Of a DNA stretch of 64,000 bases, positions 34,363 to 43,779 are shown piece after piece. Positions within the stretch are counted from its first letter, which is position 1. Each line of letters opens with the position of its first letter. The stretch spans positions 2,232,001 through 2,296,000 of the forward strand of contig NZ_CP010797.1 of NCBI RefSeq assembly GCF_000954115.1, in the 5' to 3' direction. This DNA is from Rhodococcus sp. B7740. GTDB taxonomy: Bacteria > Actinomycetota > Actinomycetes > Mycobacteriales > Mycobacteriaceae. The translations under genes and the position numbers were made by a program. The notes under the pieces were generated by a model, which was given only the letters and a program-made list of their open reading frames with translations, was not told where the DNA came from and searched no databases.

Positions 34363-35673
34363 GTGACGAATTACGCCGACCCGGAACGTGTCGACCTACG
34401 CGACGATTCACGTGCACTCCAGATCTGGGGATTCCCGGTGATCTTTGCCCAACGCCTCCGGCTGCGGTTCACCGATCCAGCGAATCCGCACGCGGAGCGA
34501 CCTCCTGCGTCGGCCGGCGCGCCTCTGAACATCCTGGGACACCAACGAGAATTGTCTAATCCCACGCTGACCGCGGGTGTCGCCCCGAATGTCGACACGC
34601 TGTACTCGTTGGCCTTCGTCGACCTGGACTCCGGCACCTTCGAGCTGCGGCTACCGGACTTCGGAAGCCGTTACTACAGCGTGCAGATCGGTGAAGCAGA
34701 CTCGACCACGAATACGGTTGTCGGCCAGAGGACTCACGGGTCTCGCATCCCTCCGATCACCCTGTTCCGGCAGACACTCGCGCCGGCCGAGGTTGTGGAC
34801 GGATGGATCGCGTGTCGGTCGAGATTCGTGATGATTGCCATCCGTATTCTCGTCGATCCATCCCGGGTCGGAGACATGAACACGGTCAACGGCTTACAGA
34901 GCCACATCATTCTGTCCGGCCCGCCTACACCCCCGACTGCGCGTGCCGATCTCGCCCTGAGCACCGTCGACCGTTCCGACGAACTGCGGCGGCCCGTCGA
35001 ATTTCTCGCTGCCCTCGATCACGCCACGGTCAACCTCGCCGATTCGGACGTACCAAGCTGGGTCAGGCGCACGCACCGCCGTCTCGTCGATGCACTCGAG
35101 AACACCGTCGAGCGTCGTACCGCCGAGCGCGACATCGCGGACGGACTACGGACGGGTCTCGAAGACATTGCTGCGCAGGTGAAATCGATCGGCCGTCTCG
35201 TCAACGGCTGGGCTGTGAACGACGCAGGTGCAGACTTCGGAGCAGATCAGCTTCTACGAGCCGCCGTTGCCTACTCCCAGATCTACATCAACCCGGCAGT
35301 CGAGGCGTCCTACCCCGTGTGCGAACAAGACGAGGAAGGCCGTCAGCTCAACGGCTCGAACAACTACGCAATCACCTTTCGGGTCGGCCATTTTCCGCCT
35401 GCAGACTATTTCTGGTCGATGACCGTCTACCACGCGCAGGGACTTCTTTACGCGAACGAACTCGACAGGTACGCCATCACTGACCGCACACAGGACTTGA
35501 AACACGACAAGGACGGGTCCCTCACCGTCATGGTCCGAACCAGCTGCCCGACGATCGGAACCGCGACCAACTGGCTGCCGTGTCCACCCGGCGACTTCCG
35601 GCTGATGCTCAGGCTGTACGGACCGACACAGAATTCCCGCTGGTGTCCCCCGCCCGTGGTACGACTGATGTGA
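34363..35673 (+). CDS. DUF1254/DUF1214 protein, second copy
   Basis: A 436-residue relative of the protein at 30857 (shared PNVDTLYS, LPDFGSRYY, FWSMTVYHAQGLLY, WLPCPPG). The GTG at 34363 with AAGGGG upstream is preferred; an ATG at 34348 that overlaps the operator would add five residues. The two DUF1254 genes and binding-protein copy 3 lie together at the right end of the regulon, each with an operator in reach. The family role is unknown. Confidence 0.85.
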   Translation: MTNYADPERVDLRDDSRALQIWGFPVIFAQRLRLRFTDPANPHAERPPASAGAPLNILGHQRELSNPTLTAGVAPNVDTLYSLAFVDLDSGTFELRLPDFGSRYYSVQIGEADSTTNTVVGQRTHGSRIPPITLFRQTLAPAEVVDGWIACRSRFVMIAIRILVDPSRVGDMNTVNGLQSHIILSGPPTPPTARADLALSTVDRSDELRRPVEFLAALDHATVNLADSDVPSWVRRTHRRLVDALENTVERRTAERDIADGLRTGLEDIAAQVKSIGRLVNGWAVNDAGADFGADQLLRAAVAYSQIYINPAVEASYPVCEQDEEGRQLNGSNNYAITFRVGHFPPADYFWSMTVYHAQGLLYANELDRYAITDRTQDLKHDKDGSLTVMVRTSCPTIGTATNWLPCPPGDFRLMLRLYGPTQNSRWCPPPVVRLM

Positions 35674-35850
35674 TCGACCCGTACCTCGAACGCAACCCTG
35701 GCGATGCGCTTTTCGGATCGGGTCATTCTGCGGCCCTTGTTGCCGACCGACACCCAGCCGCGGACCTGGTTTCCCCATCGTCATCGACATCCCGGTGAGG
35801 ACACCGGCGCAATCATGTCCGTCGGTGGATCCACGCGTAGACTCCGTTTC

Positions 35851-37023
35851 ATGTCGTGTCCTGCACCTCGTCCCGAACCATTTGTTTCGTCGACTTCTAC
35901 TGCGGCGCTTGAGGACTTGAGAACGCGACTTCGCGCGACACGGTGGCCGGACGATCTCGCCGATGCCGGGTGGTCGCTCGGTGTCGACGTCGGCTACCTG
36001 CGTGAACTCGTCGAGTACTGGGCCGACGAATTCGACTGGACGGCACAGGAGTCGGCCCTGTCGAGACATCCCCGATTCCGGGTCGACGTCGGTGATCTGG
36101 GCATTCACTTCTTGCACGCACGGGCAGTGTCACCCGTGGGTCCGGTTCTTCCTCTGGTCCTCAGCCATGGGTGGCCGGACTCGTTCTGGCGCTACTCGAA
36201 AGTTGTATCGCTGCTGACCGATCCGGGTGCGCACGGCGCTGACCCCACCGATGCGTTCGATATCATCGTGCCCGACATGCCGGGCTACGGATATTCGGAT
36301 CCGCCGACAGGACCCCCTTTGAATTCGATTGCAGTGGCTGGACTTTGGGCCGAGCTGATGCACATTCTCGGGTATTCCCGTTTCGGGGCCGCCGGAGGTG
36401 ACATCGGCAGCGGCGTCAGTCGCTACCTGGCTTTGGACCACCCTGAATCCGTGGTGGCCGTCCACCGAATGGATGCTGGACTGCCCGTCTTCACCGGCGA
36501 CCCCGCAGATCTCTCACAGCAAGAGCGGGAGTTTCTCGACAAGGCCGCCGCGTGGGGTACTGCGGAGGGCGCTTACGCTGCGATGCACCGCACGAAACCG
36601 CAGACCGCGGCCGTCGGGTTGACCGATTCGCCGGCCGGACTGGCCGCATGGATCGTCGAGAAACTCCGAGGGTGGACCGACTACGACGGGGACATCGAAC
36701 GCAGCTTCAGCAAGGACGAGATCCTCACGAATGTCACCCTCTACTGGCTCACCGAATCCATCGGGTCGTCGATGCGAATGTACAACGCAAACGGTTCCAT
36801 TCCGTTGGAGCAGCACGCCCGTCGGGTCGAGGTGCCGTCAGGGTTCTCACTCTTCGCGGGTGACCTGATCAGTCCGCCCCGCTCGTGGCTCGACCGCGTC
36901 GCGAACGTCGTTCATGTGTCCGAGCTTCCGCGAGGTGGGCACTTCGCGCCGTTCGTGGAACCCGATCTGTACGCGCAGGAACTGCGCGACTTTTTCCGGC
37001 CGTATCGTGCGGCCCTCACGTAG
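35851..37023 (+). CDS. epoxide hydrolase family protein
   Basis: A 390-residue alpha/beta hydrolase with the N-terminal EHN domain (LEDLRTRLRATRWPDDL) that marks microsomal-type epoxide hydrolases. HGWPDS carries the oxyanion-hole region, GGDIGSG the nucleophile Asp, and GGHFAPFVEPDL the catalytic His. The start at 35851 is a choice; an ATG at 35815 in frame with GTGAGG upstream is possible. It follows the DUF1254 gene on the same strand and may be read through from its promoter. A remnant of a similar N-terminus occurs near 38.4 kb. Confidence 0.85.
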   Translation: MSCPAPRPEPFVSSTSTAALEDLRTRLRATRWPDDLADAGWSLGVDVGYLRELVEYWADEFDWTAQESALSRHPRFRVDVGDLGIHFLHARAVSPVGPVLPLVLSHGWPDSFWRYSKVVSLLTDPGAHGADPTDAFDIIVPDMPGYGYSDPPTGPPLNSIAVAGLWAELMHILGYSRFGAAGGDIGSGVSRYLALDHPESVVAVHRMDAGLPVFTGDPADLSQQEREFLDKAAAWGTAEGAYAAMHRTKPQTAAVGLTDSPAGLAAWIVEKLRGWTDYDGDIERSFSKDEILTNVTLYWLTESIGSSMRMYNANGSIPLEQHARRVEVPSGFSLFAGDLISPPRSWLDRVANVVHVSELPRGGHFAPFVEPDLYAQELRDFFRPYRAALT

Positions 37024-37079
37024 AGCGATCGCAATGCACCGGCATTTCTCTGCGTCTCAGCACCCCATTTCCCGAAGCA

Positions 37080-37931
37080 CTACCGAGGCTCGTCGAGTTC
37101 CAGGGCCAGTTCCATACACCGCAGGCGTGCAGTGGAGAAGTCGTAGGGCAACATTCGGACGGTCTCGGCAAGGCTCGTCGACCCGCATGCCGTACCGGTG
37201 TCGGCGGTAGCGGGGTGCAACTCGTCCCAGGCGTCGAACCGGGCGTCGTCGGCCTGCGCCAGACCGGAGCTCTCGATGACCACGTGGAGGGCGGTCTCGA
37301 AGGCGTGCCGTTCGGCCGCCACCTCCGCAACGCGAGGGTCGTCGACGGCAACCGTGTCGTCGAGCGCCTCCTCCGCGGCGGCTACCCGGTCGGAACACGC
37401 CCGCAGGTCCGGGTGGGTGGCCAGGGCGATGAAACGCGACGCCTGGACGGACGCACCGAGCGCGCCGAAGATCCGCTCGGTCACGAGAAGGGTGTCGAGA
37501 TCGTCCTGCCGCAGGGCTCCCTCGGGCAGTTCTGCGAGGCGGTCGCTCACGACGTCGGAGAGCAGGCCCAACCTGCTCCCCTGCGCCCGCATACGCTGCA
37601 CGGCGATCCGCTGCTGCTCGAATTCGGCCTGCCGGGCGACGAGGGATCCCTCCAGCCGGTCCAGAATGCGCGCGACGTCGCTGTCGGCGGTACCGGACGC
37701 GAAGGCGTCGCGGATGTCGTCGAGGGCAATGCCGGCGTCGGCCAGCCGGCGGATCCACAGCAGCTGGATAATCTCGTCGTAGCCGTAGCGGCGGCGGTCG
37801 TCACTACCCCGCTCGGGCTCCGGGAGCAGACCGATCTGGTGGTAATGACGGATCGCTCGCGGCGTGGTGCCGACGAACGCGGCAGCTCCCCCGATCGTGA
37901 CTCGGCGCGGTGGGGTGAATGACGAGAACAT
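37080..37931 (-). CDS. MerR-family regulator
   Basis: A 283-residue regulator. The winged helix-turn-helix is TIGGAAAFVGTTPRAIRHYHQIGLLPEPERG, followed by RRRYGYDEIIQLLWIRRLADAGIALDDI. A long helical C-terminal part follows without the cysteines of metal-sensing members. The ATG at 37931 has GAGGAAGG upstream. It is of the same actinobacterial type as the regulator at 46915. The target is unknown; it is convergent with the epoxide hydrolase gene. Confidence 0.88.
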   Translation of the reverse strand: MFSSFTPPRRVTIGGAAAFVGTTPRAIRHYHQIGLLPEPERGSDDRRRYGYDEIIQLLWIRRLADAGIALDDIRDAFASGTADSDVARILDRLEGSLVARQAEFEQQRIAVQRMRAQGSRLGLLSDVVSDRLAELPEGALRQDDLDTLLVTERIFGALGASVQASRFIALATHPDLRACSDRVAAAEEALDDTVAVDDPRVAEVAAERHAFETALHVVIESSGLAQADDARFDAWDELHPATADTGTACGSTSLAETVRMLPYDFSTARLRCMELALELDEPR

Positions 37932-38576
37932 GGGCTGGCCTTCCTCGGTGGGCGGGATACGTCCACTGGACCACATGACGCTACGGAATGAGCAACTCCT
38001 CTACTGAAACAACGTCTCATCGGGCATTAGGTTCGAAAGACATTCGAAGGAACGCACCCCCGGGTGACGAACCTGGCCGTCGAATCTCGAGCAACGCTGC
38101 ATATTTCATTCGGTCTGGTCACCTGCCCACGCAGGCCGTGACTCGCGCGCTCGACCTATTACCCTCGATTCGAACTCTCCGCGATATGTGGGCGAGCCAG
38201 CGCGATGCGATTGCGGCCGTTGCGATTTGCTGCGAAGAAAGCAGCGTCTGCGGCCGGTGTCCCGTCGAACATCTCCCGGGAAGTGTTGCGGTCGATATGC
38301 GGCAACGAACCGCTGATGCTCATCAACTCGACGAACGCCTGCGCGACGCGGTCGGATTCCACCACTCGCCCGACGGCGATGTGGGAGGGGTTCGGGTAGA
38401 CGCACATCGCGAATACGACGGGCCAAGTCGTCGAGGACGGATTGCGGGACGTGGATCACGAATGGGACGGGAGGCTCAGTGATTGTTACGACGTCATCAT
38501 CAGACCCATCGCGGACAGGTACGGTCCAGAATCGACTGTGACGATGACGCTCGGGTCAGTAATATGGAGCACCAGT
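37932..38576. other. 645 bp without an intact gene; gene remnants
   Basis: The only protein-like stretches are the two minus-strand fragments described at 38159-38459. No promoter, repeat or RNA could be recognised otherwise. Confidence 0.5.
38159..38459 (-). pseudogene. joined remnants: epoxide hydrolase N-terminus and unknown C-terminus
   Basis: On the minus strand, VPQSVLDDLARRIRDVRLPEP (38388-38453) resembles the start of an EHN epoxide-hydrolase domain and then loses similarity. A different frame from about 38407 reads a protein-like stretch (NPSHIAVGRVVESDRVAQ ... FFAANRNGRNRIA) to 38159, which I cannot place. The two overlap for a few bases. The pattern fits a deletion that joined two decaying genes, but it is not certain. 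Confidence 0.35.
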
Positions 38577-41006
38577 TCAGGATCGGAGCCGTCGGGCCAG
38601 ATACGGTCCCGTGATGCTGTCCGGGGACGACGCGACTTCGGCGGGCGTTCCGGTAGCAACGACAGTGCCCCCGTTGTCGCCGCCGCCGGGACCGAGATCG
38701 ATGACCCAGTCGGCGGAGGCTATGGCATCCAGGTCGTGTGCCACCATCACCACGGTGTTGCCTGCATCGACAAGCAAGTGCAGCTGGCGCATGAGCAGGG
38801 CGACGTCGGCGGGATGGAGCCCTGCGGTCGGTTCGTCCAGTAGATAGAGGGCAGTACCGCGTCGGGTGCGCTGCAATTCGGTCGCGATCTTGATGCGCTG
38901 CGCCTCGCCGCCGCTCAGCTCGGTGGCGGGTTGACCGAGTCGAAGGTAGCCGAGCCCGATGTCGTGCAACGTCTCCAGACTGCGGGACACTCCCGCGATA
39001 TCGGCGAAGAACATCGCTGCCTCGTCCACCGACATGTGCAGTACCTCGGCAATTGTCTTGTCGCGCCAGGTTATTTCGAGAGTTTCCGGGTTGTACCGGT
39101 CACCGTGGCAGGTGGGGCAGGGGCCATAGGTGCCGGGGAGGAACAGCAGCTCCACTTCGACGAAACCGTCGCCCTGGCACGTGGGGCATCGTCCGTCCGC
39201 GACGTTGAAGGAGAACCGTCCGGGTGCCCATCCGCGGGCCTTGGCCTCGTCGGTGGCGGCGAACAGTTTGCGGACGACGTCGAACATTCCGACGTAGGTG
39301 GCCAGAGTCGATCGGGGGGTTCGGCCGATGGGTCGTTGATCCACCCGGACCAGGCGGGTGAACGACTCGATTCCGGAGACCTCGGCCACGTCGACCTCGA
39401 TCTGTGCGTCATCGTCGTCTGTCGCGGTCTCGAGTCGGTGGCGCGCCACCTCGAACAGGACCTGGCTGACCAGTGTCGACTTCCCGGAGCCCGACACACC
39501 CGTCACCGCCGTCAGGACCGCGCGAGGGAACTCCGCTGTCAACTCCCGCAGATTGTGCCGGGTGACCCCGGCCAGAGTGAGCCAGCCCTGGGTGGGGAGC
39601 GCCTGCCGCTGCACGGATTCCGCTCGACCGAAGAGGTGCCTGCTGGTGACCGACTCCTCGATCTCCTCCAAGCCTGCGACGGGGCCGCTGTACAGCACCC
39701 GTCCGCCGCCCTCACCGGCCGCGGGTCCGATATCGACCACCCAATCGGCGCGCCGGACCACGTCCATGTCGTGTTCGACCACGAACAAGCTGTTTCCCGA
39801 CGCCTTCAGCTGGTCCAGGACGTCGAGCAGCGGCTCGGCATCCGCGGGATGCAGTCCGGCGGACGGTTCGTCCAACACGTACACCACCCCGAACAGACCC
39901 GAACGGAGCTGAGTGGCAATTCGCAACCGCTGCGTCTCGCCGGGCGACAGAGTCGTCGAGCTACGCCCGAGCGCCAGATATCCCAAGCCCAAATCGAGCA
40001 ACACGTCGATCCTGGCCAGCAGATCTGCGGTGATGCGTACCGCCACCTCCGTGGTCTCCCCCGACTGTTCGGCAATGGGGCGCAGTAATGCGGCAAGTTC
40101 TGTCAGCGAGAGCGCATTGATCTCGGCGATCGACCGGCCGGCAATGGTGACGGCAAGCGCGTCGGCGCGCAGTCCGCTGCCTGAGCACATCGGGCAGCGA
40201 ACGGTCTCGGTGAATTGCAGAGCGCGTTCTCGCATGCGCTCGCTGTTCGAGTCGGTCAGAACGTGCATGACATGGCTGCGGGCGCTCCAGAACTTGCCTT
40301 CGTAACTGTGGTCGACTCGTCCCTCCTCCGGTTCGATCCACACCTTGGGGTGCTCGTCGGTGAACAGGAGCCACTCCCGGTCCTTCTTCTTCAGCGTGCG
40401 CCACGGCACGTCGATGTCGATCCCCATGCCGGCGACGATGCTGCGCAGGTTCGCCCCCTGCCAGGCACCCGGCCACGCCGCGATCGCGCCCTCCCGAATG
40501 CTCAGCGACGGGTCGGGAACCAGCAATTCCGTTGTCACATCATGGAACTCGCCCAAACCGCCGCATCGCGGGCAGGCACCGGCGACGGTGTTGGGTGAGA
40601 ACGCTTCCGCCGGCAGCATGGGCGCACCGTCGGGATAGGTACCGGCCCGGGAGTAGAGCATGCGCAGCAGGTTCGACATCGTGGTGATGGTGCCGACGCT
40701 GGAGCGCGAGCTGGGCGACCCCCGGCGTTGCTGCAGCGCAACGGCCGGGGGAAGGCCGGTGATGGACGCGACATGAGGTGCGCCCACTTGCTGAAGCAGG
40801 CGGCGGGCGTAGGGGGCCACCGACTCGAAGTAGCGTCGCTGCGCTTCGGCGTACAGGGTGCTGAAGGCCAGTGACGACTTTCCTGACCCCGACACCCCCG
40901 TGAACGCGACGAAGGCATTGCGGGGTATGTCGACATCGACAGCTGCCAGGTTGTGCTCGGTAGCGCCGCGCGCACGGACGTACCCGTCCCACGTTGAGTC
41001 CGTCAC
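38577..41006 (-). CDS. UvrA-like ABC ATPase (UvrA2 / drug-resistance type)
   Basis: An 809-residue protein with two ABC domains. Walker A motifs GVSGSGKSS (near residue 38) and GVSGSGKST, signatures LSPGETQRL and LSGGEAQRI, Walker B VYVLDEPSAGLHPAD and YLLDEPTAGLHPAD, and CxxC zinc knuckles (CPRCGG, CPMCSGSG, CPTCQGDG, CPTCHGD) are present. It is shorter than UvrA of nucleotide excision repair (about 950 residues), which fits UvrA2, linked to tolerance of DNA-binding drugs. The start is GTG. Its last 49 bases recur at 5549. Confidence 0.9.
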   Translation of the reverse strand: MTDSTWDGYVRARGATEHNLAAVDVDIPRNAFVAFTGVSGSGKSSLAFSTLYAEAQRRYFESVAPYARRLLQQVGAPHVASITGLPPAVALQQRRGSPSSRSSVGTITTMSNLLRMLYSRAGTYPDGAPMLPAEAFSPNTVAGACPRCGGLGEFHDVTTELLVPDPSLSIREGAIAAWPGAWQGANLRSIVAGMGIDIDVPWRTLKKKDREWLLFTDEHPKVWIEPEEGRVDHSYEGKFWSARSHVMHVLTDSNSERMRERALQFTETVRCPMCSGSGLRADALAVTIAGRSIAEINALSLTELAALLRPIAEQSGETTEVAVRITADLLARIDVLLDLGLGYLALGRSSTTLSPGETQRLRIATQLRSGLFGVVYVLDEPSAGLHPADAEPLLDVLDQLKASGNSLFVVEHDMDVVRRADWVVDIGPAAGEGGGRVLYSGPVAGLEEIEESVTSRHLFGRAESVQRQALPTQGWLTLAGVTRHNLRELTAEFPRAVLTAVTGVSGSGKSTLVSQVLFEVARHRLETATDDDDAQIEVDVAEVSGIESFTRLVRVDQRPIGRTPRSTLATYVGMFDVVRKLFAATDEAKARGWAPGRFSFNVADGRCPTCQGDGFVEVELLFLPGTYGPCPTCHGDRYNPETLEITWRDKTIAEVLHMSVDEAAMFFADIAGVSRSLETLHDIGLGYLRLGQPATELSGGEAQRIKIATELQRTRRGTALYLLDEPTAGLHPADVALLMRQLHLLVDAGNTVVMVAHDLDAIASADWVIDLGPGGGDNGGTVVATGTPAEVASSPDSITGPYLARRLRS

Positions 41007-41167
41007 CGAACGAGCCTAGCTGGCTCGCTCGGCCCGAGAGCACAGAAGCGACGAGATGCAGCGCATCGGTGCCATCGTGCCTCAGCGTATATCGAGGGTA
41101 TCTTTTCGGTAGGTCTGCTCGTCGCGCCGTATGCGACGAGTACGAAGACCGCACAGAGGGAGGCGGC

Positions 41168-41446
41168 ATGGCCGAGGAATACAGCACACGGCCGCTGTTT
41201 CGCAACGGTGCCGGCAGTGCCGCGATGATCCTGGGCATCGTGGCCCTGGTCTGCGCGTTCGTACCTTTCATCGGCGACTTCGTCGCTGTCCCAACAGGTG
41301 TCGCCGCCGTCGTGTGCGGGTGGGTCGGGGTCAGCCGGGACGAGAAGGGCATGGCGACCAACGGCCGCGAGGCAATGATCGGCGCAGCTCTCGGAGGCAC
41401 GGCCATGTTCGTAGTGTTCGTGGCATACGCTGCCACCGTCGTGTGA
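41168..41446 (+). CDS. DUF4190-like small membrane protein
   Basis: A 92-residue protein with two or three hydrophobic helices (GSAAMILGIVALVCAF, VPTGVAAVVCGWVGV and AALGGTAMFVVFVAY). The layout 'LGI..L......G......AI..G..G' is that of DUF4190-type proteins in actinobacteria. GGGAGG precedes the ATG at 41168. It is divergent from the UvrA-like gene. The function is unknown. Confidence 0.75.
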   Translation: MAEEYSTRPLFRNGAGSAAMILGIVALVCAFVPFIGDFVAVPTGVAAVVCGWVGVSRDEKGMATNGREAMIGAALGGTAMFVVFVAYAATVV

Positions 41447-41971
41447 ACGGTGACGGAAGGCGAGTAGTGCCACGAACAGATTCGTTGCTTGCAGGCCTGG
41501 CCACCGACCTCATATCAGCGTGCAAATCACGCCGGACCGAAGAGTCGAGGCACTGGAGCGTTCATCGACGAACCGCATCGACATTCGTCACCATCGATGT
41601 GAATTCGGTGCCCTGTGCCGCCGGACTCCACAACCGCGCAACGAATTTCGGATCCGACGGTCCCGGAACAGCGTTGCAAGAGACAATGCCGACGCCCCAT
41701 CCCAAATTCGCGCCGCGATCGAGCAATCTTCCGGTTTGATTGCGGAGAATCCGGTTTCGGTCTTTTTAGCTGATTAACGGCAAGAAGACAGGCCGACTCC
41801 GAATATCATCGACCCAGAAGTAATACGTGTTGGGCTTATCAGGATGCCGCGCAACCGAAACAAGCCATCGCACCTCTACGGCCTTGCTTTGCTCGTCGAA
41901 CTGTTTTCGAATTGCTCCGCCCCCGAGGTACGCGTCACGCCGTGATCGACACCGAGGGCCGAGGAGTAACT
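41447..41971. other. 525 bp without an assigned gene
   Basis: Mostly featureless. On the minus strand 41766-41912 reads a protein-like run (AVEVRWLVSVARHPDKPN ... WVDDIRSRPVFLPLIS) with a stop but no credible start; it could be the end of a lost gene. Base composition is somewhat lower in GC than the neighbours. GAGGAG at 41961 serves the next gene. Confidence 0.45.
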
Positions 41972-42598
41972 GTGACACAAATTCTTGCTGCGAGACAACG
42001 ACATCGGGTCCCGGCCGAGCACCGTGTGCTCGGTCTCGACCGTCGCACGTTTCCACCGGCACTCTTCGTCGTCGCGATCTTCGTCGTCTTGACCGTGATC
42101 CTTCCCCGTGTCGACGCGGCCATCGGCTGGGACGACCCGGTTCTCGCCGGTGAGCAACTCGCGCTGACGGACTCCATCGTCTTCACACCGACCACCGGCT
42201 GGGATGTCGAGGCCGGCTTTCGTGTCGACGACGAAAGCCGTCGTTCCGGTGACGCCACCGTCGCCGGGAAGGGCGTCACGTTCCAGGTCTCGTCGGACAC
42301 GTTCGAGGGCACACCGGATGAATTGCTGGACCAAGTGGAGAAAGTCACCTCCCGCACCGACGACCCGACCTTCAGAGTCGACGGCGACAGGACCACTCTC
42401 ACCACGACGTCAGGCGAGAGCGGTGTCGCACAGCCATACAGCAGCGTGACCGGGGACGGTGTGGTCGCAGCATTCGTCATCGCCGGCAGGGGGCTGAAGA
42501 TCACCGCCTACGGGCCTCCCGCTCAGATGACCGCGGCCGTCGACAACATCCAGACCATGATCGCCAGCATCCGGACCGTCGACAGGAACAACTCATGA
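41972..42598 (+). CDS. single-helix membrane protein linked to PrsW protease
   Basis: A 208-residue protein that I cannot assign to a named family. It has a short cytoplasmic N-terminus, one helix (FPPALFVVAIFVVLTVIL) and an extracytoplasmic domain of about 150 residues with alternating strands and a final helix (MTAAVDNIQTMIASIRTV). The GTG at 41972 with GAGGAG upstream is chosen. Its stop overlaps the start of the PrsW gene (ATGA). A single-helix protein coupled to an intramembrane protease may be its substrate or adaptor (inference). Confidence 0.7.
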   Translation: MTQILAARQRHRVPAEHRVLGLDRRTFPPALFVVAIFVVLTVILPRVDAAIGWDDPVLAGEQLALTDSIVFTPTTGWDVEAGFRVDDESRRSGDATVAGKGVTFQVSSDTFEGTPDELLDQVEKVTSRTDDPTFRVDGDRTTLTTTSGESGVAQPYSSVTGDGVVAAFVIAGRGLKITAYGPPAQMTAAVDNIQTMIASIRTVDRNNS

Positions 42599-43779
42599 GC
42601 GAGACCGGCACCGACACCACATACAGCTCCGAGGCCCGCCAACGGCAGGCCAGAGCAATGGAGATCTCCGGCTGGGGTGAACGCTTCCACTTCGTGCAAC
42701 CCCACAATCTGTGTTTCTGGGTGTTCGTCGTGCTGACCGGCATCGGCGCGTTCCAGGTGTGGGCGTACTTCGCACCCAAAACCGGGTTGTACGCCGACGC
42801 CTTCGCGATCTCGGCAGTGCTGTGCGGATTGTGCGGGCTGGCGTGGTTCGCTTGGTTCCGTCATATCGACCGATGGGAACGCCAACCGGGCCGACTCATC
42901 CTCGCCGCGCTCCTGTGGGGCGCAATTACGGCCACCTTTGCATTCGCCCTCACCGCGAACAACGCAATGATCAGCATTTACAACAAGCTTTTCGGTCAAG
43001 TGTGGAGTGCCAACTGGGCAGCCGGAGCCACCGCACCGATCACCGAAGAGGCCGCGAAGCTGTGCGGATTCATACTCCTCATGAGCCTTGCGCCGCGGTT
43101 GATTCGGACCGCGAACGACGGTCTGATAGTCGGCGCGTTCATCGGGCTCGGATTCGCGATCTTCGAGGACTTCCTCTACGCCGCCAACTCCACAGCTCAG
43201 GCCTTCGGTACCGATCCGGTCGACCACGCCGTGCAGATGTCGTTCACGCGCATAGCTGTCAGCTTCGTTTCCCACCCGCTGTTCAGCGCCCTCGTCTGCA
43301 CCGGTGTCATCTACATCCTCGGCACAGCGGCCCAGCCACGCCGGATCGGACGCGGTGTGGCATTCGTATTGGTCGGAATGTTTTTGCACTTCACCTGGGA
43401 CGACGCCGGCGGTCTCGGCCGAGGCGGCATCCTGACCTTCCCCGTCATGCTCGGCTCCATCGTGCTCGGGTTCACCGTCTTGACGATCGCGTTCCGGCGA
43501 GCAGCACCGCGCGAGTACCAGTTCGTTCGCGACATCCTCGCCCCCGAAGTCGAAGCAGGAACCGTGACCGACGCCGAGGTCGACGGCATCCTGGACAAGA
43601 AAGCACGCAAGGCGTTCATCAAGTCCGCGCCCCACCACAAGTCCCGTCGAGCACGCAAGCACCTACGTCGGGCAATTCTCGACCTCGCGCATGACTTGGC
43701 CCATGACAAGGGATCGGACACCGAGGCCGTGCGCCACTCTCGCTCGGAAGTCGAGCGGTTGCGCGTCAAGGCCGGCTGA
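42595..43779 (+). CDS. PrsW-family intramembrane metalloprotease
   Basis: A 394-residue membrane protein of the PrsW family. The family glutamates and histidines are visible: APITEEAAK, GFAIFEDFLY, SHPLFSA and FLHFTWDD, within about eight helices. PrsW of Bacillus makes the first cut in an anti-sigma factor. The charged C-terminal tail (about 90 residues, many Lys/Arg/His) lies in the cytoplasm. It is translationally coupled to the single-helix protein upstream. No sigma or anti-sigma gene is adjacent. Confidence 0.88.
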   Translation: MSETGTDTTYSSEARQRQARAMEISGWGERFHFVQPHNLCFWVFVVLTGIGAFQVWAYFAPKTGLYADAFAISAVLCGLCGLAWFAWFRHIDRWERQPGRLILAALLWGAITATFAFALTANNAMISIYNKLFGQVWSANWAAGATAPITEEAAKLCGFILLMSLAPRLIRTANDGLIVGAFIGLGFAIFEDFLYAANSTAQAFGTDPVDHAVQMSFTRIAVSFVSHPLFSALVCTGVIYILGTAAQPRRIGRGVAFVLVGMFLHFTWDDAGGLGRGGILTFPVMLGSIVLGFTVLTIAFRRAAPREYQFVRDILAPEVEAGTVTDAEVDGILDKKARKAFIKSAPHHKSRRARKHLRRAILDLAHDLAHDKGSDTEAVRHSRSEVERLRVKAG

